The notes under the pieces: model-generated | What the model saw: only the letters and a program-made list of their open reading frames with translations | Databases searched by the model: none | What the model was told of the DNA's origin: nothing | Translations under genes and position numbers: made by a program | In this document: piece by piece, positions 53,330 to 64,000 of the stretch | Position numbering within the stretch: position 1 is the stretch's first letter | How the letters are laid out: each line of letters begins with the position of its first letter | From: Brachycybe producta | Taxonomy: Eukaryota; Arthropoda; Diplopoda; Playtdesmida; Andrognathidae | Direction: 5' to 3' | NCBI GenBank assembly: GCA_036925085.1 | Contig: JAUPFP010000052.1 | Coordinates: 558,001 to 622,000, forward strand | Length of the DNA stretch: 64,000 bases

Positions 53330-53720
53330 ACAAGTGCTTCAATAAGGCTCAAATCCAAGAAGAAAAACTTGGCATTTGAACCCTCTTAACAGGGTTCCAC
53401 ACTATGTTTTAAAGGGTATTCAATAAAACGAGGTTTTTCTATGTTGAAACCCTGTTCTGAGGGTTCAAAAGTTGAAGTTCAAGATACATGTTTTCTTCTT
53501 GAACTTCAAAACTTGAACCCTCAGAACAGGGTTCCAAAATAGTAAAAAAAATTTTTAATTACGTTATTTGAACTGTGGTTTTCTATGTTTGAAACCCTGT
53601 TCTGAGGGTTCAAATGTTGAAGTGCCAAAATCTTCTTGAATCATGTTTTATTGAATACCCTTGAAGGGATGGTTCATCTATGTTGGAACCTTGGCTAGAG
53701 GGTTCGAGTGTTAAGTTTCT
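53330..53720. repeat. GAACCCTGTTCTGAGGGTTC repeats
   Basis: Four or so units, some inverted, related to the 18.3-kb array in C1GALT1 intron 2. Confidence 0.65.
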
Positions 53721-54174
53721 TCCTTGAATTTATGCACGCAGGAGTTTCTCTTTTTCCATATTTTAACCAGTTAAACCCCTCAATTATAAAACGTTCTCCC
53801 CCCCCCCCAAATCACGAATAGAAAAATTCCGCTCATCGTTGTATAAAATAAATTACCCGAATTTTCTTCGTTCCGATCAACCGATAACGAAGAATATAAT
53901 AATATTAAACATTTTTCAAAATATAATATAAAATAAAACGTCACAATAAAAAATATCAAAGGTTTTTCTTCTTCTTTCAATAATAATTCTAATAATAATT
54001 TTGCTGCCCCCAAAAAATTACGATTTCATTTCATTTTGATTTTCAATTTGATTGTTAAAAACTTTTGTTCCGATGATCGGATTTCTGAGTTCATTTCTAA
54101 TTTCCTCGCTCGATCAAAGGTGCAAAACCAACTTACGTTATGTATAACTTACATCCTTAGGACCCACGCATCTC

Positions 54175-55628
54175 TCAGATGTAGACGTCGAAAGACCAAT
54201 TCTGCGTTTTAGATCCATCGCACTCACGAACCAGGACCTCGTCGTCGCTACCGAGGTTCGTAAGGTCCAGGCACTTGCCACTCTTCTTGTGAATCACTGG
54301 ACCGTGCTACACATCAAAATCACGAAATGTTAAAAAGGGGGCTCCCCCACCTCGAACTTATGGTTATTCTGTCTTTCAGGCTCAGCCCAATAAAGCAAAA
54401 CGTAAAGTGTTCTAGAAACTATAAAGGTTACCCTTCTAGCTTCTAAAACTCTTTCAATTTCTTCTTAATGTTCCTTTTAAGAAACAGTCATTTAATCTTT
54501 CTAGTTTCTAAAACCCTTTGAATTTCTTAGTGCTGCTTTTCTTAAACAGTGATTTACTCTTCTAGTTTTTAAAACCATTTCAACTTCTTCTAAATGTTGC
54601 TTTTTAGAAATAATAATTTCCTCTTCTAGTTTCTAAAACTATTTCAACTTCTTCTATAAATGTTGTTTTTCAAAAACAATAATTTACTCTTCTAGTTTTT
54701 AAAACCGTTTCAATTTCTTCTTAATATTTCCTGAAACAGTAATTCACTCTTCTAGTTTCTAAAACCGTTTCAATTTCAGAAACTGATTAATTTCCTCTTC
54801 TAGTTTCTAATACCATTTCAACTTCTTCTTAATTTTACTTTTCAGAAACAAAATCATTTACTCTTCTAGTTTCTAAATCCCTTTAAATTTCATAAACCGA
54901 TTAATTTCCTCTTCTAGTTTCTAAAACCATTTTTCAACATCTTCTAAATGTTTTTTTTTTTTTTCAAAAACAATAATTGACTCTTCTAGTTTTTAAAACC
55001 CTTTCAATTCCTGTTCGCCGTTGCTTTTCTGAAAGTGCAGAATAACTCAAAGTGTTTCCCGCATTCATTTGCATATTATGCAAATTAGTCTGCTTTGAGA
55101 AAAGAATAAAAAACCGTCGCTTCTCACTTTCGTGTGAGTCCACTCTTGACTTCCTTGCAACCCGTGGCATTTCGTCATCAGCACGCGGTCCGTATACATC
55201 AACATACTTTTGGTGACTTCGGCACAAACTTCCTCTCTTCGGAATTCGTTGTTTTTGCTCAAAGCCATAAACTTCCATCAAAACAGACAGCGAGAGACAA
55301 AACAAGAGACGGTTAAAACCACTTGTGAGACGAGACGCGGCCTCTCTCTCTCTCTTCACCTGAAAATCAAGGGCACTTTTACCTGACTGGCTCCGACAAA
55401 CATGTGACAACTGTAAAGACCCAAGTTATAAGGAGATTTCTCGTCCCTTTGTAACATATCCAAGCAGATGTTCTCGTTCTGTCCGTTTCGTACTCTTCCG
55501 TATGCGACCACGTCCTCGTCCAGAATGAACTTTTCGGGAATTATGTTCTCGAGGAACCACTGAAATGACGTGCAGCCAAGTTTCTTACGGAGTTCCTTGC
55601 GTTCGCTTACGTCTCCATAATCTACAGT
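54175..55628 (-). CDS. GALNT exons 6-8: end of catalytic domain and lectin domain
   Basis: Exons 55383-55628, 55128-55271 and 54175-54306. The beta-trefoil lectin repeats show CLD in [12 protein letters not shown] and in [10 protein letters not shown]. The QxW-type ends are GSQEW and TQNWSF. The middle repeat reads VCAEV where CLDV is usual, so its GalNAc-binding aspartate is not obvious. The stop TGA follows FDVYI. Confidence 0.9.
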
Positions 55629-58600
55629 CTGACAAACGATAACAAAACAAAAAAACCGCATTTCGGTTTTATTTAAACCGATTTTAAAAGTGTAAACTCG
55701 TGTTTCGAACTCTGGTTTAATTCTGTCTTTCAAATGCAAAATCAAGAGAAATTTGAATTTGTTTTAGAAACTAGAAGGGTTGCTCAATCATTTAAAAGGG
55801 TTTTTTTGCTTGTTGATATCTTTCAAAATAAGCTTTTTTTTAAGTTTTCTCTATAAAAAGTTTATTTTGAAAGATATCAACTTGAAGTACAGCAATCCTT
55901 CTAGTTTTTAACACATTTTCAATTCCTTCTAGAAAATTGCCAGTCACTCGAAGTTGCTCAAATTGAAACTCGCTCAAACTTAATTAAACTTTTTTCAAAA
56001 ATTGCTCAAATTCAAAAAAGTTTATTTTGAAAGATATTCATTTCTGAAAGAAAAGAAAAAAACCATTTGTAGCTCATTCTAGTTTGTAACAAATTTCATT
56101 TCAAGTTGTTTTTCTCAAAATCCATAGATAAAAAATGTTCATTTTTGACAATTTCTTTTCTTTAAAAAAATAATTCAAAATAAAACATTTGTTAAGAAAT
56201 GAACTAACTTCCAATTCCTTTCGATACAAGTAGAAGAGCCTCTTGTAATCGTCCATCCAAACTTCGGCCATTCGAACCGTGTTAATCCCGTGAGTGTCTT
56301 TGTTTCCGGGAAATGTGTAAGGATGGAAAGAGCGGAAAATGTGTCCCACGTGAGAACAAGGAATCGTTTCCAGTAAACCTCCGCACATCCAAATCTAACC
56401 ATAAAAAAAAACCAAGACTAGAAAAGAGACTTTTCCCGGAGTTTATAATCTTAAGAATTACCGTACCCTGAAAGACATTTCAAGGTTCTCTCCACCCCAA
56501 ACGTCCATTCCGCTGTCGTAACCTCCGATTTCCCAAAAGAACTTACGATCGACGGCGAACAGACCTCCGGCCATCGTCGGAGATCTTTTAACCAGGAAAT
56601 AAAACGAAATTCAATCGAAAACTATTGATTTTTCACATTTTTTAAATTTAAATAACAGTTTTTAAATTAATTTTCATGGTTTTTATTCATTTTCCTGATT
56701 TTCTTTAATATTTTTTATTTAATGATTGATTTTCCTGAATTTCTCGATTTTTCTGATCAGGAAAAATCAATAAATATCAGGAAAATAGATAAAAAAAAAA
56801 TCAGGAAGATTTTTTTTTAATCGATTTTCCTGATATTTACTCATTTTTCTTCATTTTTATTTTCATGATTTTTCTTGGTTTTCTTCATTTTTATTGATTT
56901 TCTCGATTTTTTACTTATTTTCCTGATTATTCTTGATTTTCATTGATTTTTCCTGATATTGATTTTCCTGATTTTTTTTATTTTCATGATTTCCTAATTT
57001 TTGTATTGATTTTCTCGATTTTCCTGATTTTCATTGACTTTTTTGATTTTATTGACTTTCCTAATATTTATTGATTTTCCTAATTTTTTATTTTCATGAT
57101 TTTCTTCATTTTTTATTGATTTTCTCAATTTTTCGTGATTTTCTCTATTTTCATTGACTTTTTTGATTTTATTGATTTTCTCGATTTTTATTTATTTTCC
57201 TGATTATTCTTGATTTTCATTGATTTTTCTTGTTTTTCCTTATTTTTTTTATTGATTTTTCTTGTTTTTCCTTATTTTTTTTATTGATTTTCCTTGGCTT
57301 TCCTGATTTTATTGATTTTGTTGAATTTTCTCGACTTATTGATTAATATTGATTTTCTTATTATTTTTTATTGATTTCTGCAAAAAAAAAATCTTTAAAA
57401 TAAACCCGCAAAGAAAGATGTTTAATTTTAAAAGATAGCGTAATTTAAAACATGTGGAAGAAGAAGAAGAAGAAGTTGGGTGCGTACCTGGTGGGAGCGA
57501 TGAGACTTCCCCTCCGATCGAGTTCTCGTTGCGGAATATTAATCCAAGTGAAATGTCCGCTCCAAGTGAAAGATCCAACTTGAAAATGGCTTCCGTCATT
57601 CGTAAAGAACTTCATCGTAGCATCATCGATGACATCGATGACCGGAAGTAGAACTGCATGACGGTTCTCCTTGATCCTCTGAAGGAGCGGTTCCAACCAA
57701 CCGACCGTAGCCTCGCAGTGAGAATCGAGGAACACGAGAACCCTTCCAGTTGCGGCTTTTGCTCCTTCCAACCGAGCACGGATCAGACCGAGGCGCTCTT
57801 TAGAACGGATCAGTTTCACTTTGCTCGGTAGGTGGCGCTCCACGTACCGATCCAACCGGTCTTTCATTTCGACTGTAAATAATTTTAATAGAAAACACAC
57901 AATCGTTAGGAAGGAAGAAAAGCTAGAAAAAAGTGGTTCGATCGAAAAGACGACCCCGACCGAACCTCGGTCGCTGAAGTCGTCAATGAGGACGATCTCG
58001 TGCAGAAGCGAAGCCGGAGTATAATTGATCACGGTGTGAATCGTCCTTAGAAGCGGTGACCAAGCCTCGTTCGTGAAGATGATCACCACGCTCGCACTCG
58101 GAAGATCATCGTCGTAAGCCACATTCTTACACCTGTCATTTTTAAGAAAAGAAACTAGAGGTCGCAACGGTTCGGAACCGGTTTAATGGTCTCGGAACCG
58201 GGTTAATCGGCTCGGGACCGGTTTGATCGGCTTGGAAACCGATTCTGATCATTAAATGGATCTTTACGAACCGGTTCCCAATATGCAATAGCAAATTTAC
58301 TCAGCAAATGGGTAGAACGGAACCGTTTCTACTCGGTTCGGAAACGGAACCAGTTCTATCTGTTCCAGTAATTGGCGAACCGGTTCCATCAGTTCCGAAC
58401 CGTTGACATCACTAAATAAAACACGACTTGAAACTTCAACCCTCTAAGCTGGGTTTAAAAAAAGTCAATAGAAAAATGTTATTAACATTTCTAGAGACTT
58501 ATAACAATATTAATGGCAAATGTTATTAACATATATGCTAATAACAATGGTTATGACCTAAAAATGTTAGTAGCATGTCGGGTAGGAGAAACTGATCCCC

Positions 58601-61600
58601 ACGAGTAGAATGTTATTAACAGTGTTGACAACAGAAATAACTTGCTAGTAACATTTTTGTTATCAACATTCTTTGATCAGGACCCGCCTTCAGAGCGGTT
58701 GCAAAATTTCAGCTATTAACAATGTTAATAACAAAATTATCGACACGTTAATCATAAAAAATAAATTTGGAAAGCACAAATGTTATTGACAAAAAATGTT
58801 ATTAACATTTCTAGAAACTTTTAACTAAGCTAATAGCAAAAGTTAATAACATTTCATAGGACAACTTTTAATATTTGTTTAAAACATTGTTAATAACTAG
58901 GGCTCGGATTTTTATGCAAAATAGCAAAAGCAAATTGTTTCTCAATCTGTGGCCCACGAGCCAATTGTGAGGGTAACAATCCCCATTCAGATCAACCAAT
59001 AATTGATTTTTTTCAATCAAAACTACTGGTTAGAGGCTAGAACTATCTAGTTGACAACTGATAGTAACCAGACATTTAGCCTCTAACCAACCATGATTAG
59101 AAAAAGCCATAATTGCAGTTGTTCTCCTACTGATGATGATTAGTTGATTACTTCACAATTGGCACTTGGGGGCCACAGATTGAGAAACATTTTGCTTTTG
59201 CTTGATTTTGCATAAAAATCCGAACAACTGCAATTATAGCTTTTTCAAATCAAGGTTGGTTAGAGGCTGTCAACTAGAGAGTTCTAGCCTCTAACCAGTA
59301 GTTTTGATTGAAAAAAGTCAATTATTGGTTGATCTGAATGGAGATTGTTACCCTCACAATTGGCTCGTGGGCCACAGATTGAGAAACACTTTGCTTATGT
59401 ATTTTGCATAAAAATCCGAACCCTACGAGTAACATGTGTTTTCAACAATGTTACCTCCGGATTCCGAATTTAACGATGTAGCGTTTTTTCATAAATTTGT
59501 CATCCAAATAAATTGAATGGAAAACCAATTTTCGTGTTTTTGTCTCTCCATTGTTTGTGACAAATGTCACATGTGACAACAGGTGTGACAAATTCAAGTC
59601 TTATTTTTTATAGTTTGACATCTGTCAACATTATTATTATTATTATTAATATATATACAGGATGTGGTTTCAAAAAAAAAAACATCCTAAAAAAAACGAA
59701 CCATCCTCACTAAATCGTTTAAAATAAAATATTTCAGAAATTATTTAAAATTTAAGGTGATTATCAACAGGTTTATTGATTATTCAACAGGTTTCATTAG
59801 AAATCTATCAGCTTTATAAGAAGAAATTGAAAGATATGTTTAGAAACTAGAAATCAGGCGAGGGTTTTTCTTTCTAGTATCGTTCAAAATAAACTTTTAA
59901 TAAGACAAAAATTAAAAAAAATAGTTGTAACTTTCAAATTATTGTCTTAAAAAGTTTATTTTGAAAAATATTCAACATGAAAATCAGCCTTGAGTGATTG
60001 AGTTACCCTTCTAGTTTCTAAAACACTTTCCAGTTTCTCTAAGTTGCTTTCCAAACAGCTGATTTTCGGAACTTTTTTTTTTATTATTCCGTCTTTCAGA
60101 AGAGTAAAATTAAGAGAAACTAGAAAGTGTTTTTTTTTATAAACTAGAAGTGTAACTCTCAATCATTTAAAAGAATTTTTCATGTCGAAATCTTTCAAAA
60201 TAAACTTTTTATAGGACAAAACATTTTTAAAAATATCGTCTGCTAAAAATTGGGTCATTTTCAAACTGAACATATAAAGTTTATTTTGAAAGATATTAAA
60301 AATGAAAGACTGAGCTACCCTTCTAGTTTCTAAAACACAACTTTTCAAGCGGCGTTTACATTTTAGAACCACCTTTACAAACTAGAAGAGTAACCTTAAT
60401 TTAATTAAATCTCTTTTTAAGTTGATATCTTTCAAAATAAACGTTTTATTGAACAAAAATTAAAGAAAAATCTGTTTAAAAGTTCCGTTATTTTCAAACT
60501 CAACATAAAAAGTTTATTTTGAAAGATATTAAAAATGAAAGATTGAGCTACCCCTTCCAGTTTTTAAAACTTTTTAAGTTTCTCTTAATTTTATACTTTA
60601 AAAACTAGAAAAAAATGAAACAAATTTGTTTAAAATAGATTTTTTTCTTCTGATTTTAAAACGTTCATTTTCAAAAATTAATTAACTTTCTTAATTAAAT
60701 ACTAATTTATTTTATTTTTTATTATAAATATATTTTGAATATGTTACTAACAACCACCTTAAATCTTAAATGTGTAATTTTTCTAGTTTTTAAGATATTA
60801 AATTTTAAACAATAAGACATTGAAATCTCAATTAAACTTTGATGATGACAGACAGACAGGGCGTTGGTGTTCTGAGGACACCCTGTATAATACATATTCA
60901 ATGACAAAAGTAAAAACATAACAAAAAAAATTGAAGTTTTCTTCAAAATCAAAAATAAATTGGGGGAAACTATTATTAATAACGATTATTGAAATGATGC
61001 GGAGGTTTAGAAGCAATTTCAATAACACATACAAAGAACCAACTAATGATAATAACATCCTTCGAAATAATAACAAACAATTTGTTATTTTTAATATCGG
61101 AAGAAAAAAAAACCTTTTTCTGAGGTCATGTGGGTGTATCAATATGGTGGAATTTTCCATTAAAAATACACTAAAAAACCTACCATAATGGTCCACCCAA
61201 TACTCAACATCGGTGACGTCATAATTCATGTTCATGTCAACATTCAATAAATTCTAAATTGGTTACACATGAACAAACCACCTCGTTTTTGAAGTTATTG
61301 TAAACGTACTAACATGGCTGCCATTCATACTGAAAAAGCACAGTAAAAGAACGCCATATTTGTTACACATGCGTACATCTCAATATAGCATCATATGCCC
61401 TAATGTTTTGCGTACGCTAATGTCGTCTCACAAGAGCTCGCGATGACATGAATACAACTTCTAATATTTGAAGCTAAAGGTGTACGAAAATGGCTTCTTA
61501 ATGATATACAAAACGGGGAAAAAAGACGCCATGTTAGTTCACCTAGAGCTATCCTTACCACACAATTCAGTCCTTCAAATAGTTATCTTAAGAAACATAC

Positions 61601-62137
61601 ATTATGCCCTCTAATGAACCAAACTTACATTGAATGCCTGTTATCAGGCGTAGTTCGATTAACAGTAATCTTATCGCTTGCTAAAATATTAAATGCTTCC
61701 TTCTTCATTAATTTATCAGCTATTTCTTTCTCTTCCGCAGTCAATTTCACTTCTGCGCCTTTTTCACCAACTCCAGGTACAACTTTTGCGAATTCGGCGG
61801 CTATTTCACGATCAATCTCCGTCCAATCTCTCGTCGTTTTCACAAACGCTTCTTCCACTTTAGGAACGTCCAACACGTGGTCGCTCACGGAGTCGGCCGC
61901 GTGCGCCTCCGCCTTCGGCACGTGTTGGACAATCCGTTCTTCTTGAACTTCGACGGAACCGTGTTTATCTTCTACCGCCTTTTTGTCCTTTTCATCGGCG
62001 GCCGTCAAAGTCAATTCAAACAGCGCCGATGAATTCCGCCTCCTCCACGCCAATATCAAACAAATTATAAAAAGTACGACTAAAAGTTTCAATAATAACT
62101 TTTTAACTAAATAACGTCTTGGACGAAAGAATGACAT
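54175..62137 (-). CDS. Polypeptide N-acetylgalactosaminyltransferase (GALNT/PGANT)
   Basis: This enzyme (EC 2.4.1.41, CAZy GT27) starts mucin-type O-glycosylation by moving GalNAc from UDP-GalNAc to Ser/Thr in the Golgi. Exons 61629-62137, 57966-58132, 57488-57872, 56467-56584, 56209-56394, 55383-55628, 55128-55271 and 54175-54306 join in phase to 628 aa. Order: cytosolic Arg/Lys head, anchor at about 14-30, charged stem to about 150, catalytic domain, then a ricin-type lectin domain from about 485. Catalytic marks are [20 protein letters not shown], metal-binding DSH at about 275-277, SPTMAGGLF and [25 protein letters not shown] recalls the GALNT11 group, but the exact paralogue is unsettled. 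Intron 1 is 3.5 kb of repeats. Confidence 0.95.
54420..55000. repeat. 60-65 bp minisatellite in GALNT intron 7
   Basis: About eight units of CTCTTCTAGTTTCTAAAACC, TTTCAATTTCTTCT and CAGAAACA, resembling the tip of the A-family MITE. Confidence 0.85.
55718..55925. mobile_element. A-family MITE in GALNT intron 5
   Basis: ATTCTGTCTTTCAAATGC and TTTTAGAAACTAGAAGGGT on the left, CCTTCTAGTTTTTAACACA on the right. More arm-like DNA follows to 56.1 kb. Confidence 0.75.
56209..58132 (-). CDS. GALNT exons 2-5: GT27 catalytic domain
   Basis: Exons 57966-58132, 57488-57872, 56467-56584 and 56209-56394 hold the whole catalytic core. The GT-A half has [19 protein letters not shown] and [19 protein letters not shown]. 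The acceptor half has [27 protein letters not shown] and the [13 protein letters not shown] motif. Intron 3 (56585-57487) is a degenerate TTTTCCTGA array and the other introns are short. Confidence 0.95.
56590..57370. repeat. Degenerate TTTTCCTGATTTTTATTGA array in GALNT intron 3
   Basis: Dozens of loose 20-30 bp units built from GATTTTC, CTGATT and TTTATTG, strongly strand-asymmetric in T over A. Confidence 0.8.
58155..58410. repeat. ACCGGTTC-rich repeat, copy 2
   Basis: It starts 15 bp or so into the intron. Words GGAACCGGTTTAATGG, GGTAGAACGGAACCG and TGTTCCAGTAATTGG relate it to 17.35 kb. Confidence 0.6.
58480..58890. repeat. AATGTTATTAACATT repeat region
   Basis: Many TGTTATTAACA palindromes, plus GACCCGCCTTCAGAGCGGTT and AATAACTTGCTAGTAACATT. 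These are the reverse complement of the flank of the INSIG intron 1 array. Confidence 0.7.
58899..59425. mobile_element. D-family foldback (copy 3) with an inverted extra half
   Basis: AGGGCTCGGATTTTTATGC to GCATAAAAATCCGAAC (59222) is a full element. From 59225 a second half repeats TTAGAGGCT...CTAGAGAGTTCTAGC and ends GCATAAAAATCCGAACCCT. Confidence 0.8.
59812..60600. mobile_element. Three A-family MITEs in GALNT intron 1
   Basis: Paired arms at 59.83-60.03, 60.14-60.34 and 60.37-60.57 kb with the usual CTAGAAG and CTTCTAGTTTCTAAAAC words. Confidence 0.75.
61629..62137 (-). CDS. GALNT exon 1: membrane anchor and stem
   Basis: It starts at ATG 62135-62137. A basic head ([14 protein letters not shown]) precedes one hydrophobic helix, then a long Glu/Lys/Val stem with a predicted helical [20 protein letters not shown] run. 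It ends in phase 2 at an AT|GTAAGT donor that joins [12 protein letters not shown] in exon 2. Confidence 0.92.
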
Positions 62138-63888
62138 TCTAAAAAGCAGTTGTTAACTTAACAAAACGAATAAAAAGTGTCATAAATGACGAAAAAAGAA
62201 TTAAAATGTGAACAGAATAAAACAAACGTCGACAAAACAGATTACATGTTTGCTCAACGGCGGCCGCTAAAAAAAAATACCAAACTACTAGCCGCCGCCG
62301 CAGTAGATGATGTACATATCGGTCATAATTAAAATACGATTTATATCGATATTAATAAAATCATTTTAAGGGAAATTTTCTAATAGCGCTTCTGTATAAA
62401 GTTGTTATATTTTTAACATAGATCCTATGACAATCTTATATTTTTCAACATTTTAAAAAAATTAAATTTTATATTAATAAAAAATTTACATATTTTTTTA
62501 AAATTTAGAACTTTGTTTATAGAGATGTTTTCTAGTTTCTTTTAAAATTTCATTCATTTTCACGCAGTTATTTAATTGTTATAAAATTATTTCTTGCTTT
62601 GAATCTTCTCATGTTAAGTGTATGGAGAGGTTCAGGGAGCTCGGTTTTTAATATTCTATTTAGAAACTAGAAGGTTCACGTGAATTTCCTTTTAGGGTTA
62701 TGTTTATGAATACTTTTTCTAGTTTATTATAAAATTTCATTCATTTCCACCCGAGCTATTTAGTTTTTAGAAAATATTTCATTGTTTCAATCTCAATGAC
62801 GTGTTGAGGTACACTCAGTATTTAATTGACTAATTAAAAACTAGAAAGTTCACGGCAATTTCCTTATAGAGCTGAGTTTGCAGATGTGTTTTCTAGTTTC
62901 TTTTAAAAATTTCATTCATTTTCATCCAACTGTTTAGTTTATAGAAAATATTGAAATACGAGCTCGTATTTGGTGTTTCGATCTTCTCATGTTAAAAGTG
63001 TATAGAGAGTTAGGGTTCCCGGTTTTTAATTTTCCATTTAAAAACTAGAAGATGTACAGAAATTTCCTTTTAAGGCTATGTCTGTGAATATCGTTTCTAG
63101 TTTCTTTTAAACATTTCATTTATTTCTACAGAAATGTTTAGTTTTTATAAAATATTTCGTGTTTCGATCCTCTCAAATGCTGTTTCCGGTTTTTGATTTT
63201 CAATTTAAAAACTGGAAGGTGCACACCAGAAATTTCCTTTTAGTGTTATGTTTGTGGATGCTCTTTCTAGTTAATTTTGAAATTTTATTCAATTCCACTA
63301 AGCTATTTATAAAGTGTTAAATGTAGGCCTATTGGGAGGTTGAGGGAGATCGGTTTTATATTTTCTGTTTAAAAACTAGAGAGGTAAATTGGCGTCCTTG
63401 TACTTTGACTTTCAAAGACACAAAAAGAGACCTAATAATTAAAAAATTCAAAATATTATTTATCTGTATTTTTGGAAGCCTCGAGATCATAAATTACTTA
63501 ATTTTCTTTTTACATAATTAAAAATGCAATAAATAAAAAGATAATAATTTTAAAAAATGCAATTTGTATGAATTTCAAACACTTTTTTTTCTCATAAATC
63601 CAACAACAACAATATTAATAATTTAACCCCCTATTTTTTTTTGTTTATAAATCCACTTGTGGTGTTCACATTAAAAAAATATCACATAATGTCCAACATG
63701 TGTTGTGGTCACTCTACATAAAAAAAAGACTGACCAGTGTCCATATATCTAAATTGTACGATTTCGTCACTTTCAATGGCTCATCGTACGATTCCGTATA
63801 ATTGGTAGCCACTCGACTCACTCAAACTGAAAAAAATACATATATTCATATAATAAAATATATATTACTTTTTGTGTGAAGTTATAAG
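62138..63888. other. Right-hand intergenic stretch
   Basis: 62.14-62.5 kb: probable GALNT upstream region, with a short GCCGCCGC patch (62.26-62.30) that recalls the hAT-like insert at 32.1 kb. 62.52-63.4 kb: tandem array. 63.4-63.88 kb: AT-rich. Confidence 0.65.
62520..63400. repeat. 170-205 bp tandem array
   Basis: Five units marked by TTTTCTAGTTTCTTTTAAAA near 62525, 62718, 62890, 63095 and 63263. Each has a later TTTAAAAACTAGAAGGT and AATTTCCTTTTAG. Diverged units also lie at 0.4-0.7 kb. Confidence 0.75.
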
Positions 63889-63999
63889 TTACTTTTCCGA
63901 GAGATCGCTCCCTCGAAGTTCCGAGTAAACTTTGACGTTTTCGTCGTCTTTCTCGGATCTTTCCGAACAGTAATCTTCTTCCCAATCCATTTCACGATC
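63889..63999 (-). CDS. C-terminal end of an unidentified gene
   Basis: A minus-strand frame enters from the right edge and runs 36 codons to a TAA at 63889-63891. It is acidic (about a dozen Asp/Glu) and ends VYSELRGSDLSEK. Codon use resembles the known exons here and the DNA is less AT-rich than its surroundings. Two other frames are also open over this short stretch, so the reading is not secure. I do not recognise the protein. Confidence 0.4.
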   Translation of the reverse strand, partial: DREMDWEEDYCSERSEKDDENVKVYSELRGSDLSEK

Positions 64000-64000
64000 T

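Larger units (their letters stand above)
52120..54174. other. TACO1-GALNT tail-to-tail interval
   Basis: 52.15-52.6 kb: AT-rich, nothing seen. 52.61-53.17 kb: foldback F. 53.33-53.72 kb: GGGTTCAA-type repeats. 53.78-54.17 kb: AT-rich, presumably GALNT 3' UTR. Confidence 0.65.
58133..61628. other. GALNT intron 1
   Basis: Repeat content in order: ACCGGTTC element, AATGTTATTAACATT region, D-family foldbacks, A-family MITEs (59.81-60.6 kb). 60.6-61.6 kb is AT-rich without recognisable exon or repeat. Confidence 0.7.

Noticed and set aside
54020-54175. Plus-strand gene downstream of TACO1
   Set aside because: No open frame with splice signals. The DNA is better read as the GALNT 3' flank.
61192-61254. 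Possible extra GALNT exon ([21 protein letters not shown] with GTAGGT donor)
   Set aside because: An acceptor and donor are present, but its phase would put a stop between exons 1 and 2. The exon 1 to exon 2 junction already matches the family without it.

Overview
This is a eukaryotic, animal window: AT-rich, with GT-AG introns throughout. The genes recognised are an SLC5 transporter, CCDC93, C1GALT1, THG1L, INSIG, TACO1 and a polypeptide GalNAc-transferase. Intron phases join cleanly and intron sizes run from tens of bases to 16 kb. The gene set (CCC endosomal complex, INSIG sterol sensing, mucin-type O-glycosylation) and abundant CTCF-like motifs suggest a bilaterian invertebrate. I cannot name the phylum. 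No bacterial operon, CRISPR array, rRNA or convincing tRNA is present.

Layout. 1-2300 (-): 5' part of an SLC5 sodium-coupled transporter, running off the left edge. 5559-11020 (-): CCDC93, rebuilt in 22 coding exons (604 aa). 11.0-16.7 kb: gene-free repeats. 16757-36464 (-): C1GALT1 in three coding exons, with a 16-kb first intron packed with foldback elements and tandem arrays. 36.5-43.1 kb: gene-free, with MITE clusters and many TGACGTCA sites. 43166-43936 (+): intronless THG1L. 44823-47349 (-): INSIG, four exons. 49773-52119 (+): TACO1, five exons. 54175-62137 (-): GALNT-family transferase, eight exons. 63889-63999 (-): last codons of an unidentified gene.

Function. GALNT adds the first GalNAc to Ser/Thr and C1GALT1 adds the beta1,3-galactose that makes core 1, so two consecutive steps of one Golgi pathway lie on the same strand 18 kb apart. 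INSIG acts in the ER, CCDC93 in endosomal recycling, TACO1 in mitochondrial translation and THG1L in tRNA-His maturation. THG1L/INSIG and TACO1/GALNT are convergent pairs. INSIG/TACO1 are divergent across a 2.4-kb GC-box-rich interval.

The unusual content is the non-coding DNA. At least seven foldback (long inverted-repeat) families are present. Several are nested, some with exact 8-bp target duplications. One family carries a CTCF-like core (AGATGGCGCC) inside its terminal repeats. An eight-copy 140-bp tandem array in C1GALT1 intron 1 carries the core AGGGGGCGCT in every unit. About 30 such cores were counted by eye across the window. Other arrays grew from the tips of the commonest MITE family. 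One element contains AGGTCA inverted repeats resembling nuclear-receptor sites.
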